Shown here: in pieces, positions 34,873 through 42,791 of the stretch | Layout of the letters: each line of letters opens with the position of its first letter | Numbering within the stretch: the first letter of the stretch is position 1 | Assembly (NCBI RefSeq): GCF_030348505.1 | Contig: NZ_JAUCFJ010000002.1 | Span: 2,608,001-2,672,000, forward strand | Reading direction: 5' to 3' | DNA length: 64,000 nucleotides | Source of the DNA: Lysinibacillus sp. G4S2 | GTDB taxonomy: Bacteria > Bacillota > Bacilli > Bacillales_A > Planococcaceae | Translations under genes and position numbers: made by a program | The notes under the pieces: model-generated | What the model was told of the DNA's origin: nothing | Seen by the model: only the letters and a program-made list of their open reading frames with translations | The model's database searches: none

Positions 34873-35095
34873 ATGAAAGAATATTTCTTAACCGAAGAAC
34901 AACTAAAATGATTAAAAGAGGACGAATTCAAATACATTAAGACAAAAAATAATTTGGCATGAGAACAGTGGAATGGCGTATCCATCCACTTTAGAAATTC
35001 AAATCGTTGTAAGAATAGCAGCAAAGCGCATCATGTCAGGTGGTCTTAATTCGAAAACAAGCCAAACTTATGTGATTGAAGACATCAGGAATTAG
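34873..35095 (+). pseudogene. Degenerate small gene
   Basis: GGGAGG followed by ATG opens MKEYFLTEEQLK, then TGA, LKEDEFKYIKTKNNLA, then TGA. After a frame change near 34975 a protein-like tail reads AYPSTLEIQIVVRIAAKRIM and SGGLNSKTSQTYVIEDIRN. Two stops and a frameshift make it inactive. The family is not recognised; perhaps a phage or mobile-element gene. Confidence 0.5.
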
Positions 35096-35107
35096 TCTTA
35101 TAAAAAA

Positions 35108-35164
35108 CTAAAACCCCAAATAGGTTTACTTTTTCTAAAAGTGCTGTCTATTCGGGGTTCAGTT
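35108..35164. terminator. Terminator-like hairpin
   Basis: CTAAAACCCC-AAATAG pairs with CTATTCGGGGTTCAG around a ~25-base loop; lies between the pseudogene and the convergent Rid gene. Confidence 0.6.
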
Positions 35165-35193
35165 TATTTCCCTTTATAACTTTCCCTGCTTAC

Positions 35194-35577
35194 TTAGTCT
35201 GTGTGTGCTACTGCGCTGATTTCGATCAGTTGCTCTGGAGATGCCAAATAATTCACGCCAATGAGGCTACCCGCTGGCCGATGCTGTTCCATGTATTCCT
35301 TGAAAAGTCGGATGACTGGCTCGGTGTGTTCTTTTGCATTTGTTAAATAGATTTCCATATAAGCGAGGTTGGACTTCGTTGCTCCAAACCCTTCCAGAAC
35401 ACTATCTAGATTTTCAAGAGTTTGTCGTGTCTGTGCTTCGATATCGCCATCACCAACGAGCGCACCCTCCGTATCGTGGGAAAATTGCCCCGAAATGTAG
35501 ATAGTGCCGTTGACACTGTATCCTTGGGAAATACCGTGATCCCAAAGATCATGATTGTAGATTTTAACATTAGTCAT
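35194..35577 (-). CDS. Rid (YjgF/YER057c) family protein, atypical
   Basis: A 127-residue protein with the Rid fold: GYSVNGTIYISGQFSHD (~19-35), QTRQTLENLDSVLEGFGATKSNLAYMEIYL (~49-78) and VEIEA-like LIEISAVAHTD at the end. Canonical RidA has an Arg in PxRxxV that binds the imine substrate; here the segment reads HRPAGSLIGVNYLA, with Gly or Ser at that position. It is therefore more likely a Rid-like protein of another subgroup than an enamine/imine deaminase of the RidA type. Divergent from an HxlR regulator, which probably controls it. Confidence 0.85.
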   Translation of the reverse strand: MTNVKIYNHDLWDHGISQGYSVNGTIYISGQFSHDTEGALVGDGDIEAQTRQTLENLDSVLEGFGATKSNLAYMEIYLTNAKEHTEPVIRLFKEYMEQHRPAGSLIGVNYLASPEQLIEISAVAHTD

Positions 35578-35590
35578 TTTTTTCTCTCCT

Positions 35591-35662
35591 TTACTTCAAA
35601 GTAATGTCAGTATAAAATGAACGCAAACAAAAAAATAGTACGCACTTTTTTGAAAGGTACTA
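35591..35662. promoter_or_regulatory. Candidate HxlR operators
   Basis: TTACTTCAAAGTAA (35591-35604) is a perfect palindrome between the two divergent genes. AGTAC (35637-35641) and GTACT (35657-35661) form a second inverted repeat with a 15-base spacer. HxlR-family operators such as that of YodB have TACT-N-AGTA symmetry. Both lie where the divergent promoters should be. Confidence 0.5.
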
Positions 35663-35682
35663 CCAGAAAGGATAGTGTAAAT

Positions 35683-36021
35683 ATGGGTATGGCTGACTAT
35701 AAAGAGAAGGGGAATATTCAAGAAACACCTTTTGGATATACATTGTCAGTGATCGGTGGTAAATGGAAAATGCTTATTATTTATATTCTTGCAGAGAACC
35801 AAACAGTTCGGTTTAATGATTTGAAAAGAAAAATAGGAGCTATTACCTTTAAAATATTAAGTTCACAACTTAAAGAATTGGAAGCAGATGGGATGGTTAG
35901 TCGTAAAGAGTATCCTCAAATTCCCCCTAAAGTTGAGTACAGTCTCACGCATAAAGCAGAAACTCTATTACCTGTTTTGGAGCAGTTATGTGAGTGGGGA
36001 GAAAAAAACTCTAATAATTAA
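35683..36021 (+). CDS. HxlR-family transcriptional regulator
   Basis: A 112-residue winged-helix regulator: ETPFGYTLSVIGGKWKMLII and RFNDLKRKIGAITFKILSSQLKELEADGMV are the HxlR hallmarks. Only one Cys is present (near the C-terminus, EQLCEWGEK), not the N-terminal redox Cys of YodB/HypR. ATG 35683 with GAAAGGATAG upstream is chosen; ATG 35617 would place the AGTAC operator inside the gene. It probably regulates the divergent Rid-like gene and itself. Confidence 0.88.
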   Translation: MGMADYKEKGNIQETPFGYTLSVIGGKWKMLIIYILAENQTVRFNDLKRKIGAITFKILSSQLKELEADGMVSRKEYPQIPPKVEYSLTHKAETLLPVLEQLCEWGEKNSNN

Positions 36022-36086
36022 GTGCTTTCTGTATAACTGATGTAATAAATAAACGTTCCATATTGTTCAGTAATTAAATAAATCAT

Positions 36087-36119
36087 AAGCCTTTCACAAT
36101 CATTTGTGTGGGGCTTTTA
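36087..36119 (+). terminator. Rho-independent terminator
   Basis: AAGCC-TTTCACAA / TTTGTG-TGGGGCTTTT hairpin after hxlR-like gene. Confidence 0.7.
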
Positions 36120-36211
36120 TATTGAATTCTTTAGGATATAGGCGGAATTAAAGATAATACAATTTGATATTGAAACTATTAAATCGATGGTCTCTATTTG
36201 ATTAAAATATT

Positions 36212-36748
36212 GGCTCTTCACCAAAACGTGTGGTTGATTTCCGTTCCGACTGGACGCTTTGCTTTCGCTACAAAAAACATTTGTTGTTGCTGTCGCTACG
36301 CTTTCGCACAGAGCAAAGCTTCCTAGGGGCGTCCGATGAGCCGCTTCACTCGCGTTGCTCGCTCCGGGGTCTCATCTGTGACGCTGATCCCCCAAGGAGT
36401 CGCCCAGTTGGAACGAAGATCAACTTATATATACAGGACATATATCAGGCGTGTTGATTAGGAAAAAATAGGTTTAATATTGCGCGGTAAATGGATTTTT
36501 TTGTTACTATTTTGCTGATATATTTCTATTTTAACTGATTGTAGCGTAGGGCTACTCGACTCCCGCGGGAAAGCGAGACAGACGAGACCCTGCACGGAGC
36601 GAAGCGGAGGAAGCGGCTCGGCGCTCGCCCGCAGGAAAGCGAGTAGCCCGTAGCGGAAATCAGCCTCTTCGAATGTATAAAAATGGTTAATCAACACACC
36701 TGGACATATATTTTAAAAAATGTCACCCGCAACTTTCGGTGATGGGCC
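36212..36748. mobile_element. MITE family A, copy 4, interrupted by MITE B
   Basis: Left end GGCTCTTCACCAAAACGTGT at 36212; right end ...CAACTTTCGGTGATGGGCC at 36748. The 257 bp B element plus 9 bp duplication (36446-36711) splits it. Without the insert it is about 271 bp. Outer flanks show no clear 8 bp duplication. Confidence 0.78.
36446..36702. mobile_element. MITE family B nested in MITE A (257 bp)
   Basis: CAGGCGTGTTGATTA ... TAATCAACACACCTG, flanked by a perfect 9 bp duplication GACATATAT (36437-36445, 36703-36711) made from family A sequence. It is in the opposite orientation to the copies at 1641 and 32491. This fixes the exact ends of family B. Confidence 0.93.
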
Positions 36749-37001
36749 ATATAAAAAACAGACAACCAATATTAGCTATCAGTTTTTTAATTGGCATCCT
36801 ATCTTAAAAGCCGTATTTGTAGGAGCGTATAGTAAGGCTGTTGAGCGTTTAAATAGCAAGTCGACTAAATCATTATCTGTGGAGGACAAAACACACAGAG
36901 AACGTCCAGTACCTTTCTACAATTGGTTAAAAGAACGTGATAGCCTTCCACAATCAATTAGTAGTAGACTATATAATTTAGAGAACTGGGTAGAATGGTA
37001 G
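36720..37001 (+). pseudogene. C-terminal fragment of an unidentified protein
   Basis: An open frame leaves the MITE A right end and reads SYQFFNWHPILKAVFVGAYS, ERLNSKSTKSLSVEDKTHRE and PVPFYNWLKERDSLPQSISS before TAG at 36999-37001. The residues after about 36760 look like genuine protein, with the 5' part replaced or displaced by the MITE insertion. Family not recognised. Confidence 0.4.
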
Positions 37002-37135
37002 GTGGGAGAAATAATGTTATGGAAAAACACTATACTTTTGTAGGGTTTTTGACATCTGTTGGTAGAATATTAAGTTATTGGTATATAATACTATGATATT
37101 ATGTTTTCTAATATAAAACTGTATAGGGGGGAATA

Positions 37136-37899
37136 ATGAAAAAAATATTTACTGTGTTACTAGCAGCATTCGTATTTGCAGTAGTAAATCCAACAAAATC
37201 AGAAGCGAAAGTGATGTATGATGGAGCAGAAGTTGTCAAAGGGCAAACAGGAAAAATGACCTTTAAAAAGACATAAAAGTATATAAGAAAAATCCAAATG
37301 GTACGTTTGATTCATTAATGGTTAAGCGAAATAATTTCTTTAAAACGTATGATATTGAAAAATATGATGGCAAAACTTTCTACCAGATGGGGCAATATCG
37401 TGTACAAGCAACCGATTTAGTGGTTTTCAAAGAAGTACCAATAAAAATTCGGGCATCTTTCTATAATGATCCATCTTATATTGTTATTAATCGTGATGGT
37501 ATTTATAATATGGGATATTACGGTTCGTACTTCAAAGAAATTGGTGAATTTGGTCGTGTTGATTTCTTGGATACAAATAACGGACAACTGCTGAGGTATT
37601 GCGTGAGCGAAGAAATTGAAGGGAAATGGTGTGATAAGTATCCTGGTACAGATCTTAAAATCACAGAGACAATATATAGAAAAATAACACGTTTTGAGTT
37701 AACAAAGGATGCAGAAGGGAAATCCCGTCCATTAAAAGAATCTAAAACTGAAAAAATTATGGAAAAGGGAAGCATTGTTATTTCATGGAGTAATGAAATT
37801 AATGGTTATATATACGTATCCAATGAGTTAGAAGAAAGATTCGAAAGTGATGTTTGGATTCCGGTGAATTCACTAAAGCCAGTTGGAGATAAGAGATAG
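37136..37899 (+). pseudogene. Secreted protein paralog 2, frameshifted
   Basis: ATG 37136 with AGGGGGG upstream reads a signal peptide (MKKIFTVLLAAFVFAVVNPT) and KVMYDGAEVVKGQTGKMTF, then stops at TAA 37274 because the A-run in CCTTTAAAAAG is one base shorter than in the intact paralog at 31405. The rest (37275-37899) continues in another frame, almost identical to paralog 1 through FYQMGQYRVQATDLVVFKE and then diverging (IRASFYNDPSYIVINRDGIY). The C-terminal SNEINGYIYVSNELEERF parallels the paralog's end. Either a real frameshift, a phase-variable A-run, or a sequencing slip. Confidence 0.8.
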
Positions 37900-37913
37900 A
37901 TTAAGAATTATAT

Positions 37914-37951
37914 AAAGCCCTCTTATTTATTTGATAAGGGGGCTATTTTTT
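37914..37951 (+). terminator. Rho-independent terminator
   Basis: AAAGCCCTCTTAT / ATAAGGGGGCTATTTTTT hairpin. Confidence 0.8.
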
Positions 37952-38169
37952 ATGGTTGATTGACATGTGGATAGGATGTTTGTCTATGTCTTGGGCTTAG
38001 CTGAATAAAATATATAAAGACCATTGTGGAAGGCAAAATAAAAAGGACTGTGGAATTAATCCCAATCCTAATTAAACTTGCCCCCAGCAACGTCTTTTTT
38101 TATAAACCGTATTCATTCAATGTTGAAAATAGCCAAAAACCTTGAAATACATAGCTATAATAACACTAC

Positions 38170-38206
38170 AAAAAAAGAAGAGCCAGACTAAACAATGTCT
38201 GACTCC
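38170..38206 (-). terminator. Terminator overlapping the acylphosphatase end
   Basis: On the minus strand GGAGTCAGAC / GTCTGGCTCTTC stem followed by TTTTTTTG. The stem includes the last codons and stop of the gene. Confidence 0.75.
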
Positions 38207-38469
38207 ATACGTACATAACCTTTTAACTCATCGTAAAGCTCTAACGTAAATGAGTTGGAATCTGCTTGAGGGCTAACTCCTTTTTGAACAAATACTAGGA
38301 ATTCATCAATCGCTTTTTTGGCACCTTCTACTTCAACCTCAATTTGATCTTCAGCATTTAGTTTGCAATATCCTTTTAATCCTAGTTCGATCGCTTTTTG
38401 TTTAATGAAAAAACGGTAGCCAGTTCCATAAACATCTCCGAAAAATTTAATTAATGCTCGCTTCTTCAA
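38188..38469 (-). CDS. Acylphosphatase-like protein, probably altered active site
   Basis: A 93-residue protein with the acylphosphatase fold. The phosphate-binding loop GDVYGTGYRFF (~11-21) keeps the catalytic Arg (Arg19), in place of the usual GxVQGVGFR. The family's second catalytic residue, Asn in GWVxN, appears replaced: the aligned segment reads GYCKLNAEDQIEVEVEG with Leu there and Asn one place later. Hydrolysis of acyl phosphates may be weak or shifted. TTG 38469 follows AGGAGGTTTTAGC. Same strand as and upstream of nothing else; own terminator. Confidence 0.8.
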   Translation of the reverse strand: MKKRALIKFFGDVYGTGYRFFIKQKAIELGLKGYCKLNAEDQIEVEVEGAKKAIDEFLVFVQKGVSPQADSNSFTLELYDELKGYVRMESDIV

Positions 38470-38513
38470 GCTAAAACCTCCTACTAGATAAGAGTGAAGA
38501 AATCACCCTGTAC

Positions 38514-40241
38514 TTAGTGCATAACACGTTCTTTTTCTAAGAATAAAATTAAATTATTGATAAAGTAGAGAACTTGCTTAGAAGCTTGGTCTACTTCTTT
38601 TAAATGAATTTCTGCCTGTTGAATTTTACCAGCCTTGTGAGCCTCTGCTGCTAATTTTGCAGATTCGTGAACACGTTTATGATAAGCGTCTAATTCACGA
38701 TAGTCTTGTAAGTGTCCGAAACGTTCTACAGAGCGTTGAGATGAATACCATTTACCAAGACGACATTCTTTATGAGAAGATACATCACTTGGCTCTACGT
38801 GTTCAAGGCCAAGGAACATATTATAAATTCGCCATTTCCATAAAATATGATCAGCCTTTGATAATTGTAAAAGTGCGATAGATGATAGCTGAACATTATT
38901 ATTCGCAATAATATCATTGCGGAAACGATTAATTTCCTTCCCTAATAAGTGAATATCGCTAGAAGTGTTATGGCTATAGTCACGAATATCATCCTGAAGG
39001 CTAGAAATTTCAATCATTCTTGCTGAAACTTCGTCTATCGCTGCTGCTTGTTCTTGTGAGATTGCTGCTGTATTTGTGACATCCATATTAATACCTTCAA
39101 TGGCACTAACAATTGCGTTTAATAATGGTAACGATTCTTTAGCCTCCACGGTTGCTTCTTTAATAATCTCTGTTGTTTCTGTAATGGAGTTTGATACATC
39201 ATTCGAATAACTTTGTAAATGATGGACATTTGTAGTTACCTCACTAAGTGCCGATACAGTTCCCTCAGCAAGTTTACGAACTTCCTGTGCAACTACAGCA
39301 AAACCTTTGCCATGTTCACCTGCACGAGCAGCCTCAATAGAAGCGTTCAAAGCAAGTAAATTCGTTTGATCAGCAATTTGGTTAATTAACGTTACAACAT
39401 GTTCAATATCATTCACACGCTTTTGTAATTCTGAAAAGGACTCAACAATACTTGTAAATGTCTCTTCTGTTTTAAAGATTTCAGATAGGGCATGTTCAAT
39501 TGCATTTTTACCTTGTACAGCGTGATCTACAGATTCAGTTGTTTTTTCAGAAATACGTGAAGACATTTTAGCAACTTCATTAATAGAAGCAGCAATTTCT
39601 TCCGTTGCGGCAGTAGAGGATTGTATTTCTTCATTTTGTTTATCTAAATTAAATACTAAATCTTTCATATACATGATTTTAGCGTTAACATCCATTAAGG
39701 AAGAAACTTCAGCAACGACATTTTCAATAATTCGTTCCGTTAATACTTCAACAAGTAATTCCTGATCGACATTGACAGCTGATTGGAAAGATTTCATATA
39801 TTCAAAAGCTTTATAGGGTTTTAAACCGAAATTATGTAATATGTATGTAGTAATGTAAAATGCAAATTGATTGAATACGACAATTAGTTTACCAGGCTCG
39901 TATTGATTTTTTCGGAATAAGTTGAAAAATTTAACGGTTTCATCCACATAGTCATCATTACGAGTACCTAAGAAAAATTGCGTTAAGTATCGATTAATAT
40001 ATTCTTCACTAATCGTTAGCTTAGAGGTTGGGGAAATTTCACTTAGATAATTATGAAAAATTGCATTCATAGAAGGTGTGATATCTTTTAACTTATTGTA
40101 GAGAGTTTTTAAATTTTCCTCATCTTGAGAATTAAAATGGTTAAATGCTAGTGTTTTATTGAAACGGCCTGTTGCATTTAAATTTGTGCCACGCTTTAAT
40201 AATTCCTCGAGCTCGGCTTTAGGTCGAATACTTGAAAACAT
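38514..40241 (-). CDS. Soluble chemoreceptor: HemAT-like globin sensor, MCP signalling domain, CZB domain
   Basis: A 575-residue cytoplasmic methyl-accepting chemotaxis protein without transmembrane helices. Residues ~25-180 align to the globin-coupled sensor of HemAT. In HemAT-Bs the proximal heme His lies seven residues before a conserved Pro (HLRIGLLP); here the matching residue is Phe109 (FRKNQYEP), so heme binding is doubtful. The MCP hairpin follows, with its tip at [20 protein letters not shown]. Residues ~455-570 are a chemoreceptor zinc-binding (CZB) domain with His in [11 protein letters not shown], Cys in CRLGKWY and later His in YHKRVHESA. It should control CheA; the ligand may be zinc or a non-heme signal. 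Confidence 0.88.
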   Translation of the reverse strand: MFSSIRPKAELEELLKRGTNLNATGRFNKTLAFNHFNSQDEENLKTLYNKLKDITPSMNAIFHNYLSEISPTSKLTISEEYINRYLTQFFLGTRNDDYVDETVKFFNLFRKNQYEPGKLIVVFNQFAFYITTYILHNFGLKPYKAFEYMKSFQSAVNVDQELLVEVLTERIIENVVAEVSSLMDVNAKIMYMKDLVFNLDKQNEEIQSSTAATEEIAASINEVAKMSSRISEKTTESVDHAVQGKNAIEHALSEIFKTEETFTSIVESFSELQKRVNDIEHVVTLINQIADQTNLLALNASIEAARAGEHGKGFAVVAQEVRKLAEGTVSALSEVTTNVHHLQSYSNDVSNSITETTEIIKEATVEAKESLPLLNAIVSAIEGINMDVTNTAAISQEQAAAIDEVSARMIEISSLQDDIRDYSHNTSSDIHLLGKEINRFRNDIIANNNVQLSSIALLQLSKADHILWKWRIYNMFLGLEHVEPSDVSSHKECRLGKWYSSQRSVERFGHLQDYRELDAYHKRVHESAKLAAEAHKAGKIQQAEIHLKEVDQASKQVLYFINNLILFLEKERVMH

Positions 40242-40368
40242 AAAAAAATACCTCCCGAAAATAATGAATAATAAGGCAATAATAGCATATTTCGGGGTGT
40301 TTTAATAGACATTTCAGGTGTCTTTGCTAAAATGAAAATATCTTATTACAGCAGGGAATGTGGCAAAT

Positions 40369-40656
40369 ATGTATACAATTATTTACATGAAAGCTGATTA
40401 TGAGCCTTGGTGGAAATTCGAAGGCTGGGAGACTTTTATTCAAACAAATGAAACATTTGAAACGGTAGAGCAATTTGAGTTGGCATTACAAAGTAAGTTA
40501 CAGCACTTCCGATTAACATATGACAATGAGGCAACTAAAGAAGGGAGATTTTGGGCCTTTTGGTCAGAGGATGAAAGTGTTTTTTGCGAAGCCTGTGATG
40601 ATGATGTGCAAATATATCACGGTATTATCGCTACCAAATCTGAGGAATTGAAATAA
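40369..40656 (+). CDS. DUF1033-like protein (95 aa)
   Basis: A small acidic protein: YMKADYEPWWKFEGWETFI (~6-24) and WAFWSEDESVFCEACDDDVQIYHG (~64-87). The EPWW..F.GWE and FC..CD.D.Q.YHG blocks match the DUF1033 family of Firmicutes, whose function is unknown. The CxxC could bind metal. ATG 40369 is chosen, with AGGGAATG upstream; GTG 40360 would overlap that site. Confidence 0.8.
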   Translation: MYTIIYMKADYEPWWKFEGWETFIQTNETFETVEQFELALQSKLQHFRLTYDNEATKEGRFWAFWSEDESVFCEACDDDVQIYHGIIATKSEELK

Positions 40657-40692
40657 AATTTTGAAATTATTAAAAAAAACATTTTTCTTTAT

Positions 40693-40721
40693 TTGACAAA
40701 ATTATGAATGATGGTTATACT
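40693..40721 (+). promoter_or_regulatory. Sigma-A promoter of the cold-shock gene
   Basis: TTGACA (40693-40698), 17-base spacer, TATACT (40716-40721). It is the best promoter in this region and lies about 155 bases before the start codon, giving a long leader. Confidence 0.8.
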
Positions 40722-40753
40722 TAGGTTAACAATTTAATTGCTTCACCGGAAAC

Positions 40754-40820
40754 ATGAATTCACATATTACAAAAAGTGATCGCGTTAGTTCGGTACTCTT
40801 TGTAATATGTGAATTTTTTT
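40754..40820 (+). promoter_or_regulatory. Terminator-like hairpin in the csp leader
   Basis: GAATTCACATATTACAAA pairs perfectly with TTTGTAATATGTGAATTT (18 bp) around a ~25-base loop, followed by TTTTTT. It stands between the promoter and the cold-shock gene, so it could attenuate transcription and be opened by cold, ribosomes or antitermination by Csp itself. A second promoter downstream of it is an alternative. Confidence 0.7.
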
Positions 40821-40875
40821 CAATCGCTGAAGAAATTACATATTGTTCACTTTTATTTTTTGGAGGTTTTTTTAA

Positions 40876-41076
40876 ATGAAACAAGGTACAGTAAAATGGT
40901 TTAACTCAGAAAAAGGTTTTGGATTCATCGAAGTTGAAGGTGAAAACGACGTATTCGTACACTTCTCAGCTATCCAAGGCGAAGGTTTCAAAACTCTTGA
41001 CGAAGGTCAAAAAGTGGAATTCGAAGTTGTAGATGGCAACCGCGGACCACAAGCTGCTAACGTAACTAAACTTTAA
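40876..41076 (+). CDS. Cold-shock protein (CspA/CspB family)
   Basis: A 66-residue OB-fold RNA/DNA chaperone. RNP1 GFGFIEVEG (~15-23) and RNP2 VFVHFSAI (~27-34) are intact; [12 protein letters not shown] is diagnostic. It melts RNA structure and acts as an antiterminator in the cold. TTTGGAGG lies eight bases before the ATG. The long leader with a terminator-like hairpin is unusual. A strong terminator follows. Confidence 0.95.
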   Translation: MKQGTVKWFNSEKGFGFIEVEGENDVFVHFSAIQGEGFKTLDEGQKVEFEVVDGNRGPQAANVTKL

Positions 41077-41109
41077 TTCTCAGTAATTAAAATTACTTTC
41101 GTTAAACCT

Positions 41110-41142
41110 AAGACATCCTATTTATTTAGGATGTCTTTTTTT
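41110..41142 (+). terminator. Rho-independent terminator
   Basis: AAGACATCCTA / TAGGATGTCTTTTTTT after the cold-shock gene. Confidence 0.9.
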
Positions 41143-41376
41143 GCATTCTTTGAACGTTAAAGGATTAGAAATCTCTAATTTTGGTTAAAAGTATAAAGAT
41201 GTCGTTCACCGGATGTGTGAGAAGAGCCGCATTATGCTCGTAGAAACAAAAGAGATTCGAACAAATGGAAAGAACATTAAAGGGAAGAGAAGTAGCAAGT
41301 ATGTTTGAGGAAGCCTCGTATTGTGCCTTACCGTAATATTTGATGTAGAATCAAGGAAGTAAAGGAGGATTAACAC

Positions 41377-41864
41377 ATGAATACATCTACAGAAATTCCT
41401 AGTGAACAGGAACAGCAAGATTTCTATAAAAAGCTACGTGCTAAATTGGAATCTTTTCTCACATCAAAATCGGGGAAGAAAAGTAAATTCACTCAATATT
41501 TAATGTTTGTGCCGGATTTATTTCACTTATTAATAAAACTCTTACAGATCCTAAAATCGATAAGAAAAGTCGTACTTTAATAGGTGCTTCAATAGCATAT
41601 TTTATAATGCCAATTGATTTTTTACCAGAAGGGTTTCTAGGCTTTGGTGGATATTTAGATGATCTTGTTATTGCAACCTTCGTTGTTGATACCGTTATGA
41701 ATAAATTAGGATCAGACGTTATTGAAAAGCACTGGACTGGAGACGACAAACTTTTAAACGTCCTTCAAAAAATTGCTGAAGTCAGTGATAAGGTTACAAA
41801 TAAAATCCCGGTAAAATCAGTTTTAGCCCAATTTATTAAACATGAAAGCAAAGGTGACAAATAA
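41377..41864 (+). pseudogene. YkvA-like (DUF1232) gene with frameshift
   Basis: The N-terminal frame (41377-41580) reads KSKFTQYLMFVPDLFHLLIK, and the remainder is in another frame from about 41548: TDPKIDKKSRTLIGASIAYF, IMPIDFLPEGFLGFGGYLDD. Joined, they give the DUF1232 pattern (PDLFxLLxxLLxDP ... YFIxPIDxxPE ... GYLDDL). One missing base after CTCTTA near 41547 restores it. AAAGGAGGATTAAC lies before the ATG, so the gene start is good. The protein would be a small membrane-associated protein of unknown role. Confidence 0.8.
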
Positions 41865-41886
41865 TTTTATTATGTAAACTAAAATA

Positions 41887-41930
41887 AAGCTGCTCGTCCG
41901 CTCTAAGTAGAGGACAAGCGCTTTTTTTAT
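41887..41930. terminator. Terminator between convergent genes
   Basis: AAGC-GTCC-GCTCT / AGAG-GAC-GCGCTTTTTTT imperfect stem with a strong T-run. Confidence 0.75.
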
Positions 41931-42733
41931 TTTAATATCCGATTTAAAACTTGAACAGGAACAAACAAGCCGACACGCCCATATGGCTCTTTTTTCATCG
42001 TTGCAAAGACGATTCCGATAACCTCACCATCAGCATTTATGACGGGGCTCCCACTATTTCCTCGATACACAGGGGCATCCATCATCATAACAGGTTCCTG
42101 CCAATCCTCAAGATATGTTGATTCAAGCAAAGTTCCTTCATTAGCAATGCCCGTAAAGGCTAGTGGATTGCCAATGAAATAGACATGCTCATTTTTACTA
42201 TAGCTAGGATCTTCTGCGAGTGGAAGGGATGGTAGCTCATCACCGGATACTCGCAACAACGCTAAATCAACATCTGGGAAGCTTTGTAGTAATTCAGCTT
42301 CCATTAATCCCTCATCAGGAAAAATGACTAATAATTTTTGACCATCTTCTACAACGTGTGCATTCGTAACGATAAGTCCATCTGGAGAAATGGCAAATCC
42401 AGTGCCTTTACTAGAGCCTGTAGAGACCTCAACCACAGCCTTTTTATATGTTTTTATATCTTCTTGCGCTGATAGTCGTGCAGACACCTTTAAAAATTCA
42501 ATAGCTGGGATAGAGTAAATTTGAAAGATAAGTGCAAATGTATTCAAAAATAACACAAATGCCATACTCCAGACAATCCACTTTACAATCGGTTTTTGCT
42601 TCTTTGGCTTTTTATCTTGCTGACGTTCTTCTTGTTCTTGTGCTAACGCCTTTTGCTGTTCAGCGAGGACAAGCTCAATGAATTCTTCTTCCGACAATTC
42701 TTCATCTGTTGTTGATCTATGTATATCATTCAT
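41927..42733 (-). CDS. Membrane-anchored HtrA-like serine protease without PDZ domain
   Basis: A 268-residue protein. The cytoplasmic N-terminus is acidic then basic (EEEFIELVLAEQQKALAQEQ, KKPKKQKPIVK), followed by a TM helix (~52-74, WIVWSMAFVLFLNTFALIFQI) and an extracellular trypsin-like domain. Catalytic triad: His in VTNAHVV (~128), Asp in PDVDLALLRV (~158) and Ser in RGNSGSPV (~229). No PDZ domain follows, unlike HtrA/DegP (usual length ~400). ATG 42733 follows TTAGGAGGTAG; an upstream TTG at 42826 would overlap the previous gene. Probably cotranscribed with the lipoprotein gene upstream. Confidence 0.9.
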   Translation of the reverse strand: MNDIHRSTTDEELSEEEFIELVLAEQQKALAQEQEERQQDKKPKKQKPIVKWIVWSMAFVLFLNTFALIFQIYSIPAIEFLKVSARLSAQEDIKTYKKAVVEVSTGSSKGTGFAISPDGLIVTNAHVVEDGQKLLVIFPDEGLMEAELLQSFPDVDLALLRVSGDELPSLPLAEDPSYSKNEHVYFIGNPLAFTGIANEGTLLESTYLEDWQEPVMMMDAPVYRGNSGSPVINADGEVIGIVFATMKKEPYGRVGLFVPVQVLNRILK

Positions 42734-42791
42734 AAAACTACCTCCTAACTCAAAATGAAAGACGCCCAAGCAGGACGCCGTGAAGTAATTC

